Shown one piece after another: positions 37,752 to 49,100 of a stretch of 64,000 nucleotides of DNA. The position numbers and the translations under genes were made by a program. The stretch's first letter is position 1, and every line of letters starts with the position of its first letter. This DNA is from Dicaeum eximium. Lineage: Eukaryota; Chordata; Aves; Passeriformes; Dicaeidae. The notes beneath the pieces are model-generated. The model made no database searches, was not told where the DNA came from, and saw nothing but the letters and a program-made list of their open reading frames with translations. Where the stretch lies: assembly GCA_013396995.1 (NCBI GenBank), contig VWZP01002415.1:692411-756410 (forward strand). The letters are read 5' to 3'.

Positions 37752-38358
37752 GATCATAGAATGTTAAGGATTGTAAGGGACATTAAAGGTCACCTTGTTC
37801 AAATCTCCATTAAAACAGATTGCTCAAGGTCTTATCCAACCTGGCCTTGAACACTGCCAGGTATGGAACATCCACAACCTCCTCAGGCAACCTCTTCCAC
37901 CCTCAAAAATTGCTTCCTAATATCTAACCTAAATTTCCCCTCTTTCAGTTTGTACCCATTACTCCTTGTCCTATCCCTACAGTTTCTAGTAAAGAGTCCC
38001 TCTCCAGCTTCCCTGTAGGCCCTTTCAGATACTGCAAGGTTGCCATGAGGTCTCCAAACAGCCTTCTCTTCTCCAGGCTGAAAAATCCCAACTTTCTCAG
38101 CATGTCTTTGTAGGGAAGACTGCACTCCAGTCCTCTTAGCAGCTTTGTGGCCCCCTCTGGACTTGCTCCAACTCTTCCATGTCCTTCTCGTACTGGGGAC
38201 ACCAGAACTATACACAGAATTCCAGGTGGGATCTCATGAGAGCTGATTGGAGGGGGAAAATCATCTCCTTCATGCTGCTGGCCACGTTTCTTCGGATTCA
38301 GCCCAGGATTCCGCTGACTTTCTGAGCTGAAAGCTCACAATGCTGGCTTATGTCAAGG
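37752..38358 (-). mobile_element. CR1 LINE 3' fragment
   Basis: A 5'-truncated CR1 of about 0.6 kb in minus orientation. Its 3' end shows on the plus strand as ATCATAGAATG, followed by CCTGGCCTTGAACACTGCCAGG, CCTTCTCTTCTCCAGGCTGA and CTGGACTTGCTCCAACTC, all CR1 landmarks in order. It ends in CTGGCTTATGTCAAGG. The 110-aa minus ORF inside it is repeat-derived. Confidence 0.95.
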
Positions 38359-40373
38359 CTTTTTTTAAAGATCCCTATAAAATTTTAACTATAGAGCCAA
38401 GTTTTGGTCACTTTAGCCCTTCTGGACACCACCAAAGCCCCCTCTCCTAGCCAGACCTGAAACTAATAAAAGGCGACAGCAAGAGATATTTAGGTCTTGT
38501 TTCCACCAGCCTCCTGCACAGACAGACTTCTGCTGTGGCCCAAAGTATAGGTCTTGAAAGGCCATTTCTGTGGCTATATGTGGCAGCCAGGGAGCAAAGA
38601 AGTGAAGGGGGCTGGCTCTGCCCCAGGGTAACACTGGCAGTGATAACAGTCATTATTGATTCTGGAGCCAAGGACAAGATTCTTGCCTCCAGCTTGCCCT
38701 AGGGTGATACAGACAATGAACTCTCATGGGATAGTGGCCCCATAGGTTCTGGTTCTGTGGTGTTCAGTGTAGTGTTCAGGCCATCCAGGAATTCAGGACG
38801 TTTCGGAAAATTCATCAAACGTCAGGTGAGCGTTCAAATGCACGTTCTATCCAGACAGAGAACATGGAAAGCCCCTATTGTTACAACAGGAAACCAGGGA
38901 AAAAAGACAGAGTAGTATGTGCCATCTGCCACATCACAAGCTGATGGCCTGGCTTCATTGGTGTTACTCCACTAGAAGGAAGAGGACATGGGTCTGGCAC
39001 TGAAAAAGATGGGACTCGTGTTTGGCTAAGGAATGACACTGATCATAAGCATGATGTTTCTGCTTGCCTAATGAGGCATCCATCCACCAGAGGAGACTGG
39101 TTTGTGGCTCCTGGTCCTCTGTAGAAACCCTGAACAACTCTTCCCCTTGCCCTGACACTGAGCTCCAGTCAATGAGGGCAGGCTGCTTGAAGTTTGAGTG
39201 GATATCCCAAGTTTAGGCATAGCCTTTTTCCATTGCAGATGGGTGTCCTCCCCTTGAGCGGTGAGCCAAAGAAGAGAGAGTTTTGCAGCCCTTGAACCCT
39301 TGCCATTTAGAGTAGGCAGAGCTGATACAAGTGACGCTGGAGAGGTGATGCAGAAAAGCTGAGGGAGAAGTGTGAGTAGAGAAAGCAGCGCTGGGGAGAC
39401 ATGAGAAGTCCAGGAAACAGTGAGATGGGATTTACTTCTGCCAAGCTTTGCATGCAACTGAAGCAACCTGGAGATAAATGGCTGTGTCTAAAGCAAGTGG
39501 AGACCAGAGCAAAAGCCAGGCAACTTGTAGTGCTCTCTTCAAGGAAAGAAGGCTTTTTTAAGGTTTATGTCTAATTTCACTGGATAGAAATTAGAATAGT
39601 AAAGCACCCAGGCTTCCCAGAAGATAGAGAAAGGAAATTGAAGAATTCAAGCCGTAGTGTAATGAAATGCACTTTCCACCCACTTAGATTTAAGACTGTG
39701 ATTCAGTACTGCATTTATGCAGTTTCTGGAATGGAGGGGCACTGTGATGCATCTAAATAAGATTTCTGAGCCAGTGCTAGCAGATGGACCTGAAGGAAAA
39801 AACCCCACACAGTCAGATAGCTAAAATAAGGAGATATTTTTCACCACTGCTATTTCAGTGACGGTGTCACCCTCTGTCATTGCCAATTCCAACAAAACTA
39901 ATAATGTCTTTAAAAACTGAAACACATGGGAGATAAAAATACCAAAAGCAGAGATTAGTCAATTAAGTAACCTCACACGTTTTCTGCACAATTTGCATCA
40001 TCTATATCATCTGTCTGACACTTTGACAAACAGTTACACAGAGCCTTTACTGGCAATCCAGGACACTAATCATTAAAGGTTATTCTATGAATATTACTAT
40101 TAAAATACATTAATAGACATCTTGAGAAACTGATGGCAGCCATACTTGATAATTCACTGAATTTTAAGGAAAAGTATAACAGACTGTAAATTTGAATAAA
40201 CCAATGAGGCATTGAAGAACTTTTATGCCTGATCTTTATCTTAACAGAGAAAAGTTACTTCCACTTTAAAGTTGCACAGCCACAGCCATTCTGCAAATTT
40301 TACTTAGTATTTCCCTACCAAAGCAGCATTTGCATTTCTTATTCCTGTATTGGGAAGCCCTGTACTTGCTGTT

Positions 40374-40432
40374 TAAAAAAACCCAACAAACAAAAAATGA
40401 AAAGTCAACCAACCAACTAAACAAACAAAACC
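40374..40432. repeat. A-rich CAAAC/CAACC low-complexity stretch
   Basis: A run of A residues is followed by irregular CAACAAAC and CAACCAAC units. There is no recognised element body beside it. Confidence 0.7.
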
Positions 40433-43400
40433 AATACAACTTCCCCCCAGCAAATTTCAGGACAATGACAGACAATTGCTTCTTTTTTTGATTTGGACAA
40501 TGCAGTGTTCACCCAAAATATTCAGTTTAATCTAAGAGAGATAAATCACTCCAGCATAATGACAAACATTGCCTGTGGTTTCAAGCAGAAGAATAATTAT
40601 TTCTTTCCAACTCTAACCTAGCTGGGGATATTAAAAACAAGTAAATTTAGACTAGCATGTAAAGCAGAAAAGTTCAGTCATCCTGAGGCAGACCAGAATA
40701 GCGTATAAATTAGGAAGACATATGCACTGATTTAACATTTTTTGCTTCTGTGACTTTCAGTTACAGAAATTGCCGTACTTAAATACGTCATTACCATTTC
40801 ATTCACTGCTTAGGATAAAATATGGGCAAAAGCATCCATCTGTTCATCTTTAGCACCCACCCAGACAGAATCTATAGTGCCAATTTCTACTCAGAAGTAC
40901 ACTGAGGTAAGCTAGTAATAACCACTTTGACAGTAATGTATTCAGGTTTAATATAGAATAAAATTTGTTTCCTGTTTGGCAGCTCTCCAAAGACTAGAAA
41001 ATCTCCTTGGAGCCCTACCTAATATTTCTTCTGAAAACATCTCCCTAGAGACCTACCTAATACTTCTGGAAAAAATAATGCTTATGTACAATAGTGTTTA
41101 AGCCATTGTTTGGCAGATCTGTGTAAACACTCTGACCATTGTTTAACTGCTGGGCAATCTGCTTTAAGGCATCATATTTTAGAAAAGCTTCATATAATGC
41201 CACAGTATATTGAATATGTAGGAAAAAACCTCCAAACAACATTCTTTCTTCAATACCAGGTTCTCTAATTAGAAAATAAGATATCTGTGGGATATTATAA
41301 GTTTTGAATGTTCTTCTTCAAATATCCAGTTTCACCCTGCATGGAGCAAAGCTAGAGAGGGTTAAGGTTACAGCAGTCTTCAAATCAATCCACTCTGTGT
41401 CTCAAATGGCTTCATAAGCATATGAAATCTCACATGAGACTCTGCACTCTCATGCTCAGTGGAGATCACAAGTGAAATAAAGTTGAGAGACCTTAGAGTG
41501 CAGCTAAAGAATCTGTGATCATTCTCACTCTCCAGCAAAAGCCTGTGATAAGTATGTTTCTTAGTAGAAACATATTAAAGGGTGGAAACAAGATGAGTTG
41601 ATCCTGTTGCCCATATCAAGGTCTGGGAAAAACCCTATGAAAATTCCATTTTAGGATTTTTCTGGTAAGAGTAGCTGGAACTCACTATCAGTTTCTGAGA
41701 ACACTAGTGGTTTGTGAAAGCCCTCCTAATCTTGGTCTTTGATGCTTCTAATCTTATTTATTAATTATTAATATGGGCTCAAATCTATAACCCTAATTAG
41801 AGTTTTGTTTCACTTCTGCAATTTTCAAGCTCTCTCAAAGGCAATGGCATTTCTAAATGTTAAGAAATAAAAATTTTGTGTTTGTAGTAAATGAGTGCAT
41901 CTCAAGTTCACTGCTGTACTTTCTACTTGGCTACAGAATCTATATATGAAATAAGTATTAAAAATAACTTGGTGTTGCGTTTGGAAGGACCACTTGTTAT
42001 TTGATAGCTTCAGAAATCTACTTTGAAACCATGACACATATCCAATCCAATTCATTAAAAATTTATTAAACTCTCTTCAGCCTGAGTATTAGAAGCACAG
42101 TCATCATTTCCTGATGAGACTATGGCCAATGGAAATGTATGCCATGACACAGTGTAATAAGTGAGGTTAAAATGGCAACGTCTGGAATTTAGAAACTTTC
42201 CTCACTGTGTTCCTGCAGTGGGGGTATGAATTCAGGTGTGTGACTTTGCTGGCTTTAATGGGAGTCATGCAGCAATATCTGGCAAATGGGTTTGTCCACA
42301 CATTCCCATGGCTGGCATTAACTAATAGGATTGTGCCCACGGAAACATCGATTATCCTATTTTATTATGATTCTCCCATATAGCAGGATAACTGTAATAT
42401 AATCTAGATTTCTGTCCATTTTCAAATTTACCTTTGCTCAGACAGTAAAGCTACAGTGACAGATCAGAAACTGCCTCCTCATGCACGAGTAGCTTTCCAA
42501 AAAATTGACTTTTTGCAGCTCCCACACTTTTCAAATAAATGTACCACTTCTTGCAAGGGCTAAAAGCAGTTAGGCCTTTAGCATCTCTAGCAAGAAAAAA
42601 GCTCCTGCCTAATAATTGACCCCCCATTTTGACCTCTAATGAACAGATGAAGAAGTATTCAGTGCCCTGGACTGACCTTGCAGGAAACCCTTCTGATGTG
42701 TCTGCAAACGTGTTGATAGCAGCTTGTTAAATTCAAAAAGAGTTCTTGGAAGCTCATCTTGCTTACCCCACAGGCTTGCTGGGAATAACACTGTCTGCTA
42801 TGACATTGGACAGACTTTCTTCTTCCTATTTAAGACAGCACTAGGTTAAAGCAACCTGGACCATGGTCCCAGAGTACATTGCAGTAACTATTACGGCACT
42901 CTTGTACCACAGCACATCACAAGCTGTGTTGTAGCTATATTTAGGTCCTGCATTGTGAGGACAATTCTCTGTAGGTGGAATTGAAAGACTGATTTGCCGA
43001 AGATATTAAAAACATCATTGGAGAAGGTGGATGAAAGAGAGAAATGCTGCTGGACACAGCTTGGAGCTAAGAGAGAAACTTTTAGACAAGTTTTCCTCTG
43101 TGCTGTAATTTATATTAATATTTTTTAAAAAATATTTAAAACAGTATCATAGAACTGTACCATAACAGGAAGTGGTATAAAACAGCCTAACTAAAAGTCA
43201 CTAAAAATACAGTTATTAGATATAGAATATGACAGTAGCAACATCTTTATTATTACTATAATGATGAAATATCTGCCATAACAGAAACTTTGACTTATTT
43301 TTTTAGCAACTGAAAGTCAAAATCTTAAGGTAATGATGCAGATACAGTAAGTTAGCTAGAGGTAAAATTAATGGATTGAATTACTGTAAGGAAGTAAAAT

Positions 43401-45638
43401 ATGATGAGTCCTGAAAAAAGGGTGAGGGTGAGTGCAAGGCCTGTCATATGAATCACACTGAAAAGTCTGAGAACTCTCACCTAAAAATTTGAGGGGTCAT
43501 TTTCAAGCTTTAAGTAATGTCATACAGGAGAAAAACAAGGCGCTCATTATTTCTGCTGCTGACACAGGAGCAAGAAAAAACAATGACGAGACAACCCTGG
43601 CCAGTCAAAATTTGAACTAAAGCAATCTACTGCCTCTTTATACCTCTGAGTAGAGCAGATTATTGTATATATTCAAAAGACAGCAGGAATGCCATATCAG
43701 GTACCTCATTTGCCTGCTCACATAGGACTCAATTCAGTAAAACTATTAAATAAGTACCATGGGATAATCCCTGTGTAATTCTGTGCTTCTCTGTTTTTGA
43801 AATAAACATGAACACAGAAATAAATAAGTCACAGATGAAGAGATGTAAACTCTTAGCTTCATCTTACCACACTTTGGAGATGCAAAAATTAATCTCTCCC
43901 AGTTTAAGCTTACCCTGATCAAGAGTCACTGGAAGCAGGTGGGCATTTCTGAATAATGACTCATCCTCCTAAAATAAGTTTCTTGGATAGAAGGGATGAT
44001 TCACCACCTGAAGATACCTAGAGAGCACATGGGAGTAGTTTAGATTAGATGCCTAATCTTTCAGTGCTGAAAGTTAGGTAAAATGAATCCATAATACAGT
44101 AACCATCTGATATTTCCCAGAATCCAGAGATTAAAAAAAAAAAAAGCCACAAAAGAAGATGCATTAATTTGTCTTACTCTCCTAGACTTACACAGCCTTT
44201 CAGAGCTGGCAAATAGTTACAGTTTATTCGTGACAAAAATCAAAGTAAATGCCATTAAAAGACATGTACCGAGCAGGTAAATGCAGTAACAAAGTAACAT
44301 TTTACTGTTTCTTTTATTTCTCACATTGCTATTATGGAAAGGAGACACACAGTTCAGGAAACCGTAATGAGTCCCATTATTAACTTTCAAATACAAACCT
44401 CTTAAAGCAATGTGCATTTCACTGTAAGACATAAAAGCCAGCACAAAATCATGTCGGTCCAAGACGCTGGCACCAAGAACTTCAAGAAACATCCAGCCTG
44501 TTTCTAAAACCCACCAGCCTACACTGACTGAAGAAAAGAAAGTCCAAGTTCCATTCACTGCTTTGTCAAATGATTGTTTCAAATTGGTAGAACTGGATAT
44601 ATACCCCCTGCAGTTTTAACAATGGTGGATGTTTCCCAGCTCCTAATCCCTAGTGGAGCTAGAGGGCCTTTTTTTAAATAAAATATTTCGGCATATAATA
44701 TACAGAAACTGGAAGTAATAGGCCATTATTTCCAAAATAAAGCATCCTCTGTATCAGTTTCACACAAGGATATGTCATAGCAATGTATGTCTTGAATTAT
44801 TTCTTCAGCAGGAAGAGGTTTCGTTCCACATGCAACTCTTTTCATGGGACAGGAGTGAACTGGCACCAAGTCCTTGTGTTTTACTAATCCTAGGGGTAAG
44901 GAAAGATCAGAGACATTAAAAAGTCATGCATTTGTTATTTATAATATTCTCTTGAAAGACTATAATCCCAGTTTCTGACAAATATTCAGTTAGTTTAAAC
45001 TAATTCCTCAGATGCAGGGGAATATTAGGGAACAGCAGGAAACTGGGCAACAGAATGTTCTGACAGGCATATTTAGAAAAAAGTTTATTCTTCCACAAGT
45101 TTAAGCACACTACTATCTAAGCCATAAGTGCACCTCCTCTGCATTTGTCAGGAATAGTTGCATTATTAGTATTGAATGAAAGGGTCAGAAAAGCAATAAA
45201 AGCACAGATTTTATTATGCATATTTAACTATTTTACACACTTTTAAACCAAAGTTTTCTATTGCACTCTGAGCTCAGCAGGGTATCTTATTGTTTGAGGC
45301 ATGGTTCATGTAGAAGTCTACAATTAAATATCCCTGACTGGAAGTGAGCTAAATTAAAATATCACTAGCTAGATGAGTTCATCGGAAAAAAAAAAGTCAA
45401 GATTTGATTTCTTGAGACTTGTTCACTAAGAAATTTTTATGAACTCTGGATAAGAAAACTGATATATAGGTCATGAATGCATTACAAATACCAGGTTTTT
45501 TTGCTCTACAAGAGCCATTATACTTCCATGTCAGAAATATTTTCTCAGGTTTATATTTTCAGCATGCTTGCTTCCAGTCCCTCTGTCTAGGGAAGGCCTC
45601 AATCAGAAGATTGGTTCTAGGGGGTGAAAGCACAGTAA

Positions 45639-45694
45639 TCATGATATGATGATATATCATGATATGTGATAGCGATTGATATGATATAATGATT
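45639..45694. repeat. AT-rich inverted/tandem ATGATAT cluster
   Basis: About 56 bases are built from ATGATAT and its reverse complement. It includes the perfect palindrome ATGATATATCAT and the longer arms ATCATGATAT/ATATCATGAT separated by four bases, so one strand could fold into a hairpin. Confidence 0.85.
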
Positions 45695-46057
45695 CAGGCT
45701 CTTTACCTTCCACCCCAAAATAGCTTCAGTTCTGCAAACCAGGTCATTCGAAAATGGTACCACCTTCCTTGGGCAAGACATGCATTTTACATCACCTTGA
45801 ATGGTGGCTTTTTCATTTTCCACTCCAGCTGGGAAGAAGGCCAGTACAAAGGACTATAGTAATCTCATTATTTTTACATATTCAAAATGCAGTAAGAAAT
45901 GTGTAGAAGTAGAGCTTTCCCTTTTCCACTGTGGCTGTATCTATCTTTGAAGACCAGTTCTAAATTATAGGATTCCTTTTAGTGCTTAGTGTAGATAAGA
46001 CATAAATGACAGTGATGACATTGACAACAACAATATGTAAGTACACATGCACGCCCA

Positions 46058-46183
46058 ATCATAGATCACAGAATATTCTGATTTGAAAGGGATCCACAAG
46101 GATCTTCAAGTTCATCTCTTAAGTGAATGGCTGATACGAGGATTGAGCCCACAATCTTGGTGTTATTAGCACCATGCTCTAAA
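46058..46183 (-). mobile_element. tRNA-Ile-derived SINE with CR1 tail (TguSINE1-like)
   Basis: A short interspersed element in minus orientation. The left part on the plus strand is a CR1-type 3' tail (ATCACAGAATATTCTGATTT, then GGGATCCACAAGGATC). The right part (about 46126-46183) is the reverse complement of a tRNA-Ile: on the minus strand it reads AGCATGGTGCTAATAACACC, including the AAT anticodon, followed by a B-box-like GGCTCAATCC. The A-box end of the tRNA head is missing, so it is 5' truncated. A tRNA-Ile head with a CR1-like tail is the architecture described for TguSINE1 in passerine birds, which partnered with CR1 machinery. It is not a working tRNA gene. Confidence 0.85.
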
Positions 46184-49100
46184 TACACTCATCCAAAAAC
46201 TTATTTAGCTCTGGAGATTACCTCTTATACTGGCATCAGCCTAAATTCAGAGAACTAGGACCTACTGCAGAAACATAACCCAAAATTTTCCATGCCAAAT
46301 TATTCTTGAGAATAATTACTCCACCAGCCACAGAACTAACAAATTCTGGTTTCCCAGTTTACAGATTATGTATACTTATGCACTTCCCCCTACATTAACT
46401 ACATATTTCTCTTTGTTCCTTATAGTTTTGGATGTAACAAAATGTACTGAAGCCAGTACAAACAATAACTGCTCTGTGTCACTCTAACACCAATTTTAAA
46501 GTAGTGCTAGTATCAAAATTTTGAAAACCATTAATTTTCTCAACATTTTTACAAAATATAAGTATTGTTCCAGATACGCAATTGACCTGTGGCAGCACTG
46601 CAAAATCTTTACTGCTGTAAGACTGAAAGCTATACTACTGTAATCAATTAATTAGACTTCCTGCAACTTACTTATTCCAAAGCCTTGCTTAAATGACTTC
46701 CAGCCTCAATTAAGAAGGAGAACCTATTTCTAATTGCACATTCAATTTTAAAAGCCAGCCAGTGATTTGATACACATAATAGAAGCAGAGACAGTAGTGA
46801 CCTTTAAACTGAGCTGCAAAGTTTATACATAGATTGGGGTGGGAGAGATATAATGGGTTCAGATTCCCAGGCATTTTATCCCTGATTATTTTTACTTCAT
46901 ATACTCTCACAGAGAAGTCATGGGGAAACAGATTGCCTTTTCTAAAACCTCAATCCCTTTAAACTGGGTAAGGTTTAACATTCAGAATCAGTCATCTGGG
47001 AAAAAATCCATCACGCAAAAGTTATGTACAAGATACAGAACGCTCTGGAAAAGGTGTGAGCCATTTCAGGTCTGAAATGAGAATAGACCTGAACTGGAGC
47101 ATAACCCTTATCTGCAGCTTCAGGTCAGTCCTATTCTCTTTTCAATTTATTTACCTGTTTGAGTATTGAGATAGTGGTTCACGGTTGTATCATCATTCTC
47201 ATGTGATAAGGCATCTCCCAGAACAGCCAGTAAAACATGAGCTGCAGAGTATTCCTGGGACAATACTAAACTGTGCTGAGATACTCATTAAGCCCAAAAC
47301 CAGTCATTGCTACGAGGTGTGATGGCTGCAAGGGCTTTCTGTGGAAGAATAGAGACCTGAATTGAAGTCCTTGTGTAACGAATACGTGTGTTTTATTAAA
47401 GTCCTGGGCTCTTGAGGAAAAGAATGGGCATGAGGTAACTGTATCACCTCTGTAGGCAGGAGTTGCATTAAGTGTCTGGACACTGGCAGGGCTTTGGTGT
47501 GACTGAAGCACCTCTATCACAGCCAGATGAGGACACAGCTGCTCCTAGACATGTCTGAAGAACCTCCTTCACATAGCTTGGAAGTATAGACACCTGCTGA
47601 CCCTCAGTACCTCCAGGGACAAAGAAGCGTCTAACTAGAGGTTATGTTTACTTCATTTCTCTAAAAATTAATGTCTCTCGTGCCTCACTGGTCATTTCAT
47701 AAAACCTTTGGATAATAATAAATCTTTCTTTCTTGGTGTCAGAAGATATATTTTGAAAAGGAACTGTGAATGTACTGATCAGAGCAGTTAGAAAATACTT
47801 GGATTTCTCTGCTAACAATTGCTTTGTATATTCTGTTCTTACCTTTGGGGAGATATTTTTAACTCAAATATTTAGAATATTTCACTTATTTCCAGATTGT
47901 ACATATCCTACATGTACCATGATTAATGGGTTAAGTTGCATGATATTGTAAAGTTTATGAATTCATTGAACAAATATTGAAATTCACCTCATGCAAATTC
48001 TACACCAGAAAACTACACCACTAGAGAGTCACCCAAACTGAACATAAGAAAGAAAAGAACAAGACTAAAGGAGCTCACTCAAATATTTAAAAGGTAATTG
48101 GAAATATTGAGGGGGTTGGGGTTTTTTCCTCCTTTATCATTTGTACCTTGTATTTAGCTAAGCTGGTGGATAAAGACAAATTAAGAGTACAGAATGAAAT
48201 CTCTATCCTCAAAAAGCTGAATATCCAGGTATGATTTTATACTTAAGCAAGGTGCTTAAGTATTATATTTCTACTCTGACACAAAGCTGCATAGAAGATG
48301 ACACCATCTTTTGTGACTCAAGAAAGCACTCCTGTATTTAATTTCCCTCTGCTCTCACAGCTGGAATAACCATTCTTCTTTTAATATCGCTAAGGTATAT
48401 TACAGGTGATTGCTTTTCTCCAAAGAATTATGGATGCTGAAGTATATTTGGGACTAGTTTCTTTTTTCCCCTTTGTCATTCCCTGGTGTACCTCTACATT
48501 TGCCTAGAGGCTGAACCTTGCATTACATTCACCACAGATGGTGATATGGTTCATGCTGATCTTTCGCTCCTGCAGGAGCTTTCCCATTGGTCACAAATCA
48601 GCTTTCAAGGAAGGAGACTCCAAAACAGGCCCTGGCCATGGTACTGTTTGTGGCCTCTGTGCCTGGGGATAGTATTTCATCATTTTTTGCACTGTGTTTT
48701 GCTTTACTCTTTGTACATATTACAGTTTCAGCCCCCCAGGAGACATTCTGCAGAATCTGTTGCTTAGTAATAGTAACCTTCATGGAAATTAGGTTGAACT
48801 TCAAAAGAACAAAACATCTTTCATTAGTCACAGGTTTTCAGTTAATGAATTCCTCTGAGAAAGTTGATTAGAAAAGCAAACTTTCCAGAATCAAGTGCCA
48901 CCAATGTTGACCTAGGATGAATTACACTCTTGAAAGTGCAATTTCTTTGTCCTCTTTAAATTCTGTTTGAGATTGTTTCTTTCAACAGTCAGGCTTACCT
49001 TGAAAATGGCACTAATAAAATTAAGTTTTGTGTAAGTGGAATCAAGATCTTATATAGAATACAGCCAGAAAAAGTTAAAACAGTAATGTAGTCTGGCCTC

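Larger units (their letters stand above)
38359..46057. other. Intergenic, no recognisable gene
   Basis: Mostly AT-rich. It includes a moderately GC-richer patch (about 38690-39480) with chance ORFs, an A-rich CCAAC/CAAAC low-complexity stretch (40374-40432) and an inverted ATGATAT cluster (45639-45694). A 121-codon open frame on the minus strand (44217-44582) starts at TTG and has no recognised homology. Confidence 0.5.

Noticed and set aside
37883..38215. Minus-strand 110-codon frame
   Set aside because: It lies wholly in a CR1 3' fragment and is repeat-derived.
39068..39466. 132-codon minus-strand frame
   Set aside because: Compositionally biased, no recognised domain, no regulatory or splice support.
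46126..46183. A tRNA-Ile gene on the minus strand
   Set aside because: The 5' half with the A box is missing, the B box is mutated, and a CR1-type tail follows. It is a SINE head.
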